Part shown: piece by piece, positions 45,263 through 52,446 of the stretch
Numbering within the stretch: position 1 is the first letter of the stretch
How the letters are laid out: each line of letters opens with the position of its first letter
From: an uncultured Chlorobiaceae bacterium
GTDB taxonomy: Bacteria; Bacteroidota; Chlorobiia; Chlorobiales; Chlorobiaceae
Assembly (NCBI GenBank): GCA_903994455.1
Contig: CAJEXI010000003.1
Span: 62,001-126,000 of the forward strand
Length of the DNA stretch: 64,000 nt
Direction: 5' to 3'
Notes under the pieces: model-generated
What the model was told of the DNA's origin: nothing
The model's database searches: none
Seen by the model: only the letters and a program-made list of their open reading frames with translations
Position numbers and translations under genes: made by a program

Positions 45263-45362
45263 TATCTGGAACTCTGAAAAAAGAAGCTCACTCGACAAAG
45301 AAGAACCAACATGGGGAGGCTAGAAAATTTTTTTTGTGCAAAGCTATTCAGTTGGTGCTTTT
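45232..45362 (+). repeat. Conserved 3' flank after the target pseudogene
   Basis: Same element as after VR1-VR4, with GATATCTGGAACTCTG, the AAGAAGCTCACTCGAC segment, GGCTAGAAAATTTTTTTT and TCCACAAACC near the end. It shows that this element stays attached even when the variable repeat is lost. The remainder up to 45472 shows no gene. Confidence 0.75.
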
Positions 45363-45472
45363 CCACAAACCTCTAACTAATTTGAAAGACAATTATCCAT
45401 TGTTCATAAAAAAAATGTATATTTCCTCATTGAACCATGCAAATCATGGAATGAACATCCATAATTGATCAG

Positions 45473-46651
45473 ATGATCACCAGAACCCTTCACGACAAGC
45501 TTCTTGCTGCCCTTGCTCATTTTCCGGCAGTGGCGCTGCTTGGGCCTCGTCAGGTTGGAAAAACAACCCTGGCTCTTGAGGTTGGCCACACCTGCCCGAA
45601 CGCCCTCTATCTTGATTTGGAATCGGAACAGGACAGAGCAAAAATGGCACATCCCGAGCTCTATCTCTCTGACCATCAGGATCGGCTTGTCATTCTGGAT
45701 GAGGTTCATCGTGTTCCCGGTCTTTTCCCTCTTCTGCGGGGCCTTATCGACAGCGCTCGCCGGGCTGGTCGTAAAAGTGGGCAATACCTGCTTCTTGGGT
45801 CAGCCTCCCTCGACTTGCTTAAACAGTCCGGTGAAACACTGGCAGGCCGAATTGCCTATCTGGAGCTGGCACCTTTTGGTGTTCTCGAAACTGGCGCATT
45901 TCCTCTTGATGATCTCTGGGTTCGTGGCGGCTTTCCAGACAGTCTGCTTGCCAAAACATCAACTGAAAGCCTTCGGTGGAGAACAAATTTTATTCGCACC
46001 TACCTCGAACGCGATATTCCCCAGTTTGGCCCTCGCATTGCGGCTGAAACATTACGAAGATTCTGGGTGATGCTCGCCTGGCAGCAAGGCGGACTGCTCA
46101 ATAGCGCCGATTTTGCCCGGAATCTTGGCGTTGATGTCAAAACCATCAACAACTACATCGATCTGCTGGTCGATCTGTTGCTTGTTCGTCGTTTGGCCCC
46201 ATGGCATGGCAATATCGGCAAGCGCCTTGTCAAATCCCCAAAAGTCTCGGTGCGTGACAGCGGGCTTTTACATGCCCTGCTCTCCATCCCGGACAAGGAG
46301 ACACTTCTCTCGCATCCCGTTATCGGGCAGAGTTGGGAGTGCTTTGCGATTGAAAACATCCTTGCCGCTGCGCCGGATGATGTTCAGGGATATTTTTACC
46401 GCACAGGTGGAGGCGCTGAAATTGACCTGTTGCTCACCTGGCCGAATGGAAGTTTATGGGCGATTGAAATAAAGCGAAGCATCTCCCCAAAACTGGAACG
46501 AGGATTCCATTTGGCCTGTGCCGACCTCAATCCTTCCCGAAAAATTGTTGTCTATCCGGGCAAAGAGCGTTATCGGCTTGCTCCCGACATTGAGGCGATG
46601 TCACTGGCCGATATTGCACAGCAATTGTCCGACATGGACAAGGGGGTATGA
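45473..46651 (+). CDS. ATP-binding protein, AAA_14/DUF4143 family
   Basis: 392 residues. Walker A is LLGPRQVGKTTLALEV, Walker B is RLVILDEVHRVPGLF, and GSASLDLLKQSGETLAGR is the family's sensor segment. The C-terminal DUF4143 domain contains RGGFPDSLLA, YLERDIPQFG and an endonuclease-like RTGGGAEIDLLLTWPNG with the final KRSISPKLERGF. Such ATPases are common in accessory DNA and some are toxin-antitoxin-like; the function is unknown. A fragment of a second copy survives at 39019. Confidence 0.85.
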   Translation: MITRTLHDKLLAALAHFPAVALLGPRQVGKTTLALEVGHTCPNALYLDLESEQDRAKMAHPELYLSDHQDRLVILDEVHRVPGLFPLLRGLIDSARRAGRKSGQYLLLGSASLDLLKQSGETLAGRIAYLELAPFGVLETGAFPLDDLWVRGGFPDSLLAKTSTESLRWRTNFIRTYLERDIPQFGPRIAAETLRRFWVMLAWQQGGLLNSADFARNLGVDVKTINNYIDLLVDLLLVRRLAPWHGNIGKRLVKSPKVSVRDSGLLHALLSIPDKETLLSHPVIGQSWECFAIENILAAAPDDVQGYFYRTGGGAEIDLLLTWPNGSLWAIEIKRSISPKLERGFHLACADLNPSRKIVVYPGKERYRLAPDIEAMSLADIAQQLSDMDKGV

Positions 46652-46777
46652 ATTATACTGATTTGATTGTATAATCATGTAATAACCTCTCACCGAGCTT
46701 TAATGCTCTTGTGGCTGGTATTCTCAGAGTGGTTGAAATTGCGTAGCTTCATTCTTGCCTGAAACATTGATTCATAA
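46652..46777 (+). promoter_or_regulatory. Promoter region of DGR target 2
   Basis: Contains TATAAT at 46670-46675 within a segment (about 46651-46683) closely similar to 44595-44625 upstream of the broken ATPase. No convincing -35 box is seen. About 95 bases separate it from the start of the target gene. Confidence 0.3.
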
Positions 46778-49700
46778 ATGGTTATGAAACCAGATACCAA
46801 CAAAGGATTCCCGGAATTTCCGCCTGATGAGCTGCTGATTTTTATCGGGCACAGTGACGATGCGTCGGCTGAAGTTGAGGCTGTAATGTCGCTGAGATCG
46901 GAGATCGAGAAGATGTTCGGGGAATTTCTGAAAGTTAATTCGCATCGTTCGCGTTTTCGTCGGTGGAATTTCTGGGCATGGGGTAAAGATGCATTAACCA
47001 TCACTGGTGGTCAGGATGCGGTTGTGAAACACGCTCTTGACCACGCACGAGTTGCCATTTTTATTTTTAAAGAACGAGTAGGAAAAGTTACCTGGCAGGA
47101 GCTGGAACAGGTAAGAGAGCGAAGTCGGGAGCAGCACCTGCATATCCTGGCATTGTTTCCAGAGGAGAAGCCTTACCAGGGCAAGTTTCCCAATGCACAG
47201 GCCAAACTTCAGGCTTCCCGCGATTGGACGGCATTACTTGAACGTCAGGAGGAGTTGACAAGTGATTGGACAAGTACTGATTCATGTTCAGTGACACCAT
47301 GCCCAACCTATCAGAGTATTGAAGAGCTGAAAAATATTGTGCGTGACAAAGTGCGGGTTGCGATGGCAGATATTCTCGCTGTAGAGTCTCCAATACTTCG
47401 TCCAACTCCTTTGCCGCAGGTGAATACCGCTTCCGACTTTCTTCGCCTCTACCAGGCTACACTGATGCGGCAGCTCGGTAACATAACGCTCACGGGTTCT
47501 CCGGCACTGGAGCATTTTGCCACCAAGCTTTCTGATACGTTTGTCTCGCTCAGTCTTTCTGGTTCGGTGCGTTCTGAAACACGCTTCTGCAAGGGAGTTG
47601 AGCAGTGCGAAGTAATGATTGATGCGCAAAGCAGAACGCCTGAAAAGGTTATGAGTATTGTGTTTCAGCAGCATCCTTTGCTGTTGATTATCGGTGATCC
47701 GGGTTCGGGGAAAACCACACTTCTCAAGCATTATGCGCTTTCTTGCCTCAACGAACAACGCTATGGTGAGTTTGGTTTCGGTGAACCGGTGAACGTCTTT
47801 TTTCTTCCGTTGCGTGAGCTGAACATAGGCGATGGCAGCGATATTTCGCTTGCAGATAACCTTGCTGCATGGTCGAAAAAACAGTTTCTCGCCATTGATG
47901 CAGCATATTTTTCCGATTGGCTTGACCAACCATCAACGTTGGTGCTGCTTGATGGGTTGGATGAAATCAGCGATAAGGAGGATCGGATAGCGGTCTGCAA
48001 GTGGATTGACAGCACGGTTTGGCGCTTTACCAGGGCAAAGTTTGTGGTAACGTCGCGGAGCACGGGTTACCGCAAAGGTGATGGCATCGAAATTGAAGCT
48101 GATCATTTGCGGGCGGACATTATGGATTTTTCTCCACAACAGCAGGCGGAGTTTTTGCACCGCTGGTTCAAGGCTGCTTATTGTGGTGAAATTCCACCTG
48201 CTGGCGATCAAGCAGTATGGCGAACGGAGCAGGAAGAGAAGGCCACCAAGAAAGCCGATGCCATTCTTGCATTTCTTGCATTGGATAAAAATCGCAGTTT
48301 GCGCCCTCTGGCGGGTGTGCCACTTTTGTTGCAGATTATGGCGATGCTCTGGAAAGAGCGTGAGTATTTACCTGGTAGTCGCCTTGAGCTGTACGATGCG
48401 GCGTTGAACTATCTCCTTGATTATCGCGACCGTCGTCGTGGTCTTTATCCAAAACTTTCCGCACAGGATGCGCGCCGGGTGCTCTCTCCTGTCTCGCTCA
48501 TTATGCAGGAGGAGCTGAAAAAAGATGAGATTGATCGTTTAGAGATGCAGCAGCAGATGCAGGGGCAGCTCGACACCCTGTATAACTCTTTGCCAGCCTC
48601 CGATTTTTGCCGGAACCTTGTTGACCGTGCGGGAGTGCTGGTCGAGTACGGTGAAAAGGAGTATCTCTTTCGCCACAAATCATTCCGCGAGTATATGGCG
48701 GGCATTCAGTTGCTCAAAAATATTCACAAACAAGACTCTCTCAACAAGCTGGTGAGCCATTTCGGCGATGACTGGTGGACAGAGGTGTTCCGCTTTTTCA
48801 TCGGCCATGTTGAGGATGCAGAGCTGTTCGACAGTTTTATGCAGAGGCTTTTCGATTCGCCGGTGACGGAAGAGTTGACTCAAAAGCAGCAGGATTTGCT
48901 GATTGCTCTTGTAGAGGAGGCACCACAGCGGAAGATTGATGCCCTGCGCACGAAGCTGCTTGATCCGGCAACCACGGCAAACCGGCAGCGCTACCTGCTG
49001 GAGTGCCTGAAAAATATCGAGAAGCCGGAGGCAATGGCGACACTTCTGGAGTTCAGGCAGTCGGGGTTGACGAAAGAGCAGCAGTTGGTCAAAGAGGTGA
49101 AATATGACAAACTTGGCGCTGAGTACATCTTTATCAAGGGCGGGACGTTCCCCTACTCCCTCACGAAAAAGCCGGAACCCGTTTCAGAGATGTACGTTGC
49201 AAAGTTCACAGTGACCAATCAGCTCTTCAGGCGCTTTATCAGCTATCTGGATGCTCAAGAGCCCGAATTAGCAGGGAGGGTTCCACTCAAAACGTACGAG
49301 GAGCGCTTGCATAAAATGGCATCCTCCATCAAGGGATTCAGTGACTGGCTGAATGAAGAATCATTGTTGGCGAAGCGTTTTGTTTCGTATCGGGACACCA
49401 ATAAACAATTCAACAAGGATGATCAACCGGTGGCAGGGGTGAACTGGTATGCGGCGCGTGCCTATTGCCTATGGTTATCATTGCTTGAGAGCGACGATGC
49501 TCTCTATCGGTTGCCGACGGAGGTGGAGTGGGAATATGCCGCAGCAGGAGAAGAGGGCAGACTTTATCCGTGGACAAAAGAGAAAGGTGAACCAAATAAA
49601 GCATTGGCTAATTATAATAATCATGAAGGTGCCCCGACATCTGCCGGGCGTTACCCAGAAGGCACTACACCGCAAGGGTTGCATGATATGGCAGGCAATG

Positions 49701-49897
49701 TGTGGGAGTGGACGGATGACTTTTATGATAAAGACGAAGATGTTCGTGCAATTCGAGGTGGAGCGTATTATAGCGGTGATGCTGATGCTCTGCGCTGCTC
49801 CTCCCGGGGCAGCTACGATCCGAGGCTCAACGTCGACGATGTTGGTTTTCGAGTGATTCGTTCCAGTCTTTTTCTTCCTGAAAATCTGATCCCCTGA
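46778..49897 (+). CDS. DGR target 2: TIR/DUF4062-like - NACHT NTPase - FGE-like variable protein
   Basis: 1039 residues, the cis target of the retroelement (VR2 ends 164 bases before avd). Its N-terminal module (LLIFIGHSDDASAEVEAVMS ... VAIFIFKERVGKVTWQELE) is the same kind as in target 1. NACHT: Walker A GDPGSGKTTLLKHY about residue 306, Walker B LVLLDGLDEIS about 387, TSRSTGYRKGDG. The helical region ends in FRHKSFREYMAG. The FGE-like domain starts near residue 782 (MYVAKFTVTNQLFRRF, YRLPTEVEWEYAAAG, MAGNVWEWTDD, RGGAYYSGDADALRCSSR). Variable residues read G-S-Y-D and L-N-V-D-D. It probably oligomerises on binding a ligand at the variable face; this is inference from NLR/STAND proteins. Confidence 0.87.
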   Translation: MVMKPDTNKGFPEFPPDELLIFIGHSDDASAEVEAVMSLRSEIEKMFGEFLKVNSHRSRFRRWNFWAWGKDALTITGGQDAVVKHALDHARVAIFIFKERVGKVTWQELEQVRERSREQHLHILALFPEEKPYQGKFPNAQAKLQASRDWTALLERQEELTSDWTSTDSCSVTPCPTYQSIEELKNIVRDKVRVAMADILAVESPILRPTPLPQVNTASDFLRLYQATLMRQLGNITLTGSPALEHFATKLSDTFVSLSLSGSVRSETRFCKGVEQCEVMIDAQSRTPEKVMSIVFQQHPLLLIIGDPGSGKTTLLKHYALSCLNEQRYGEFGFGEPVNVFFLPLRELNIGDGSDISLADNLAAWSKKQFLAIDAAYFSDWLDQPSTLVLLDGLDEISDKEDRIAVCKWIDSTVWRFTRAKFVVTSRSTGYRKGDGIEIEADHLRADIMDFSPQQQAEFLHRWFKAAYCGEIPPAGDQAVWRTEQEEKATKKADAILAFLALDKNRSLRPLAGVPLLLQIMAMLWKEREYLPGSRLELYDAALNYLLDYRDRRRGLYPKLSAQDARRVLSPVSLIMQEELKKDEIDRLEMQQQMQGQLDTLYNSLPASDFCRNLVDRAGVLVEYGEKEYLFRHKSFREYMAGIQLLKNIHKQDSLNKLVSHFGDDWWTEVFRFFIGHVEDAELFDSFMQRLFDSPVTEELTQKQQDLLIALVEEAPQRKIDALRTKLLDPATTANRQRYLLECLKNIEKPEAMATLLEFRQSGLTKEQQLVKEVKYDKLGAEYIFIKGGTFPYSLTKKPEPVSEMYVAKFTVTNQLFRRFISYLDAQEPELAGRVPLKTYEERLHKMASSIKGFSDWLNEESLLAKRFVSYRDTNKQFNKDDQPVAGVNWYAARAYCLWLSLLESDDALYRLPTEVEWEYAAAGEEGRLYPWTKEKGEPNKALANYNNHEGAPTSAGRYPEGTTPQGLHDMAGNVWEWTDDFYDKDEDVRAIRGGAYYSGDADALRCSSRGSYDPRLNVDDVGFRVIRSSLFLPENLIP
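49781..49870 (+). repeat. DGR variable repeat VR2 (cis target)
   Basis: Gap-free 90-base match to the template. Eleven of the 18 adenine positions in the nine AAC/AAT codons are changed (to G, T or C), and none of the non-adenine core positions are. This copy is nearest to avd and RT. Confidence 0.94.
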
Positions 49898-50033
49898 TAT
49901 CTGGAACTCTGAAAAAAGAAGCTCACTCGCCAAAGAAGAACCAACAGGGGGAGGCTAGAAAATTTTTTTTGAGCAAGGCCGCTCAGCCGGTACTTGTCCA
50001 CAAACCACTGAATACTGACAATTGATTACTCCC
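49871..50033 (+). repeat. Conserved 3' flank after VR2, leading into avd
   Basis: Carries the shared coding tail and non-coding element, then GGCCGCTCAGCCGG, TCCACAAACCACTGAATACTG and the avd start. The whole segment is duplicated at 59381-59545. The avd gene therefore travels with the flank. Confidence 0.8.
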
Positions 50034-50387
50034 ATGCCAAATCACGAAATGCTGATCGTCAAAAAGGCCTTCGATTTTTCGAAATGGCTGCTGAACCACA
50101 CCGGTAAATTTCCGAAAAGCTTTCGCTTCAGCATTGCGGTGCGGCTCGAAAACAGCGTGCTTGAATTCACCGAGCTTGTTGCGGTGGCCAATATGCGGGG
50201 CAACAAGCTTCCATCGTTGCATGAGGCTGATGCGGTGTTGACCCGGTTGCGGCTCCTCTTCCGCATGAGTTTTGAGATGAAACTCATCAATCTCACCGCC
50301 TTTGAATTCGGGAGCCAACAGATTGCCGAGTTGGGAAAAATGCTCGGCGGATGGATAAAAAAGTTTGAACAATCGGTGGAGAAATGA
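50034..50387 (+). CDS. avd: Avd-like accessory protein of the DGR (four-helix bundle)
   Basis: 117 residues from ATG 50034 (MPNHEMLIVKKAFDFSKWLL). It is all-helical and rich in basic and hydrophobic residues: HTGKFPKSFRFSIAVRLENS and LRLLFRMSFEMKLINLTAFE are typical of the Avd/S23-related four-helix-bundle family. Avd forms a positively charged pentamer that binds the reverse transcriptase and template RNA and is required for mutagenic cDNA synthesis in studied DGRs. Its position between the cis target and the template repeat is the standard DGR order. A truncated near-identical copy is at 59546. Confidence 0.88.
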   Translation: MPNHEMLIVKKAFDFSKWLLNHTGKFPKSFRFSIAVRLENSVLEFTELVAVANMRGNKLPSLHEADAVLTRLRLLFRMSFEMKLINLTAFEFGSQQIAELGKMLGGWIKKFEQSVEK

Positions 50388-50447
50388 TAACTTTCCTGCG
50401 GATAAGGGCCGATACAATGATCTACCCGTTCAGTGTGCGGGAGCTTG

Positions 50448-50549
50448 TAAAACAACAAAGCTGATGCTCTGCGCTGCTCCTCCCGGAACAACAACAATCC
50501 GAGGAACAACAACAACAATGTTGGTTTTCGAGTGATTCGTTCCAATCAT
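50448..50549 (+). repeat. DGR template repeat (TR)
   Basis: Non-coding template between avd and RT. The core (from 50460) carries nine AAC or AAT codons: four at 50487-50498 and five at 50505-50519, separated by CCGAGG. AAC/AAT codons give the widest residue choice under adenine mutagenesis and cannot turn into stops. Matching to the VRs stops at about 50549 (AATCAT, read as AGTCTT in all VRs). Upstream of 50460 the match is partial, with two or three further A-rich codons. Five VRs match it at 50460-50549. Confidence 0.95.
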
Positions 50550-50686
50550 GCCCGTTTATGAGTGAAAAGCCCATCCTGATGCCGCTCTTTCAAGGAAGAC
50601 CGGACAGTTTTTGGGCATGACATCGGGCTCTTTCTCCTGAGGCACGTCGCCACCTCGTCGGTGGGGCGGGCACAAACAGAACAGAC

Positions 50687-50735
50687 AAAACAGGTCGCTT
50701 GAGTAAGCAATTGAAAGAGCGGCCTGTTTTTTTTT
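50687..50735 (+). terminator. Terminator-like hairpin between TR and RT
   Basis: A 14-pair stem (50687-50700 with 50717-50730, including two G-T wobbles) with a 16-base loop is followed by T residues to 50735. It has the form of a rho-independent terminator, ending 9 bases before the RT start. A short CCACC/GGTGG hairpin lies at 50650-50664. The stem could define the 3' end of the template RNA or limit RT expression. Confidence 0.6.
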
Positions 50736-50744
50736 GCCAACGCC

Positions 50745-51782
50745 ATGAAAACCAGCAAAAACCTTTTTGAGGGTATCGTTGCCTTCGATAACCTCCTTTT
50801 GGCAGTCAGCAAAGCCGCGAAAGGGAAGCGTGAAGAGCAGTCTGTGCTGAAGTTTTATAACCATTTCGAAGAGAACCTCTGGCAGATTATTTCGGAGCTG
50901 CGGGACAAAACGTACCAACCAGGATCGTACAAAACCTTCAGCATCTACAAGTCAAAACCCCGCCAGATCAGCGCAGCGCCATTCCGTGACAGGGTGGTGC
51001 ATCATGCGCTTATCACCGTTGTCGGGCCCATTCTGGAACGGAGCTTTATCTTCGATACTTACGCCAACAGAGTCGGCAAGGGGACACACAAGGCAATCGC
51101 ACGCTACCAGCACTACCTCACAAAGTACGCCTACGCGCTGAAGTGCGACATCCGAAAATACTTCCCCTCCATTGACCATGAGATTCTCAAAGCACTGCTC
51201 CAGCGTAAAATTGCCTGCGCCGATACCCTCTGGCTGATTGAAACCATCATCGACAACAGCAATCCGCAAGTTGAACATCTCCACTATTTCCCCGGCGATA
51301 CCCTCTTTACCCCGCACGAAAGAAGGAGGGGCCTGCCGATTGGGAACCTCACCAGCCAGTGGTTTGCCAACTATTACCTCAGTTTTTTTGATCACTACGT
51401 CAAAGAGGTGTTGCACTGCAAAGGGTACGTGCGTTATGTGGATGATTGTGTTATGTTCTCCAACAGCAAGCAGGAGTTGTGGGAGTGGAAAAGAGCCATC
51501 GAGTTGTTTCTGGAGCAGTATCGCTTGATACTCAACCCGCAGAGAACAGAACTCTATCCCTCGACGGAAGGGAAGAGTTTTCTTGGCCAGCGGGTCTTTC
51601 AGTCACATCGCCTGCTCCCTGCCGACAATGTTCGCAGGGCGAAGAGACGGATTCAATGCGCCCTGATTGCAAAGCCGGATAACATCAGGCAAACTCTTTC
51701 AGGGTGGTTTGGCCATGCGCGTCAGGCTGATACCCGCAATTTGCGGCGGTTGATTTCTGGATGGATATTGAGCGGTAAATAG
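50745..51782 (+). CDS. DGR reverse transcriptase
   Basis: 345 residues, the size of DGR reverse transcriptases. Motif 2/A is YALKCDIRKYFPSID (first catalytic aspartate at residue 135). Motif 4 is LPIGNLTSQWFANYY (199-205), where the I-G-x-x-x-S-Q form instead of Q-G-x-x-x-S-P is the diagnostic DGR signature. The catalytic YVDD box is at residues 231-234 (RYVDDCVMF). No maturase or endonuclease domain follows. The ATG has no good ribosome site, only the T run just before it, so expression may be low. It copies TR RNA into adenine-mutated cDNA with Avd. Confidence 0.96.
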   Translation: MKTSKNLFEGIVAFDNLLLAVSKAAKGKREEQSVLKFYNHFEENLWQIISELRDKTYQPGSYKTFSIYKSKPRQISAAPFRDRVVHHALITVVGPILERSFIFDTYANRVGKGTHKAIARYQHYLTKYAYALKCDIRKYFPSIDHEILKALLQRKIACADTLWLIETIIDNSNPQVEHLHYFPGDTLFTPHERRRGLPIGNLTSQWFANYYLSFFDHYVKEVLHCKGYVRYVDDCVMFSNSKQELWEWKRAIELFLEQYRLILNPQRTELYPSTEGKSFLGQRVFQSHRLLPADNVRRAKRRIQCALIAKPDNIRQTLSGWFGHARQADTRNLRRLISGWILSGK

Positions 51783-51829
51783 AAGATTTTGCGGGTTATC
51801 ATCCTTGATGACAAAGGAACGATTACATA

Positions 51830-51937
51830 ATGCATTTTCCAGAAAATGAAAACAATATTCGTCAGTTGGAGATTATAGCCGACTGGAGTTTGGCTGTGCG
51901 TGGGCTCCCGGTGCAAAAGATAAAACCACTTGAATGA
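51830..51937 (+). pseudogene. Truncated DUF4160-like fragment
   Basis: A 35-residue frame (MHFPENENNIRQLEII ... IKPLE) resembles only the C-terminal end of the DUF4160 family (ADWSLAVRG-type ending), which usually pairs with DUF2442. The N-terminal part is missing. It lies 10 bases before DUF2442; a shortened version of its end precedes the second DUF2442 copy. Confidence 0.5.
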
Positions 51938-52258
51938 GTAACGCGATATGAATAAAGTGATTAAAGCTACTCCACTGCCTGGTGGCTATGTACAGGTTTA
52001 TTTACAGGATGGTCGATGTGGCGAGTTTGATGTCAATCCATATATGACTTCTGACTTTTTTTTACCGTTGAAAAATGAAGCCTATTTTCAAAAGGTGGCT
52101 TTGTTTTTTTCCGGTATCGGTTGGCCAGATGGGCAAGACCTAGGGCCCGACACGGTGGCGGCCCATTTAAGAGTTAGCCAATCACGGTATCCTGCAAACA
52201 TCCCAACAAGCGCATGATCGACGGCGTTGGGCGGTAAAATCTCATCAACCTCAAGGAG
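51893..52258 (+). repeat. Segmental repeat, copy A (duplicated at 60036-60413)
   Basis: About 366 bases, including DUF2442 and its flanks, are nearly identical to 60036-60413; only a handful of substitutions are visible. The close similarity shows a recent duplication of the DGR block. After 52258 the copies diverge and the next similarity is at the leader of the membrane-type target gene. Confidence 0.85.
51948..52217 (+). CDS. DUF2442-family protein, copy A
   Basis: 89 residues (MNKVIKATPLPGGYVQVYLQ ... DLGPDTVAAHL). DUF2442 proteins are small DNA-associated or antitoxin-like proteins usually encoded beside DUF4160. The partner here is broken, so any toxin-antitoxin pair is no longer complete. 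The gene lies between RT and DGR target 3 and is repeated almost exactly at 60091. Confidence 0.8.
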   Translation: MNKVIKATPLPGGYVQVYLQDGRCGEFDVNPYMTSDFFLPLKNEAYFQKVALFFSGIGWPDGQDLGPDTVAAHLRVSQSRYPANIPTSA

Positions 52259-52344
52259 ATCAAGAATCCCGTTTAATAGAGTATCAAGGGATTTTCCATA
52301 CATTCCTGATTTTTCTCTTCGATAGTCACGCTTGAATTTTCACG

Positions 52345-52404
52345 ATCGATTATACTATATTCGCTTACGCATCTTTTTACCTTGTCATCCACAACTCCTG
52401 TGCT
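52345..52404 (+). promoter_or_regulatory. Shared leader of membrane-type target genes
   Basis: A block containing TATACT at 52351-52356, then ATTCGCTTACGCATC and the following GTCATCCACAAC, is repeated before target 5 (61108-61166). The position suits a promoter -10 about 90 bases before the preferred start at 52447. No clear -35 is seen. Confidence 0.35.
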
Positions 52405-52446
52405 ATGGCTTTTTCTTGCCTGCATGTTTCTGAATCAGTTAAGTGC

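Noticed and set aside
50487..50519. AAC/AAT run read as a microsatellite or low-complexity tract
   Set aside because: The same positions in five genes are diversified only at the adenines, with conserved flanks on both sides; it is the DGR template and not a simple repeat.
50745..51782. Reverse transcriptase as group II intron maturase or retron
   Set aside because: No maturase or endonuclease domain, no intron boundaries or msr/msd-like RNA; motif 4 is the I-G-x-x-x-S-Q form, and avd, TR and VRs are adjacent.
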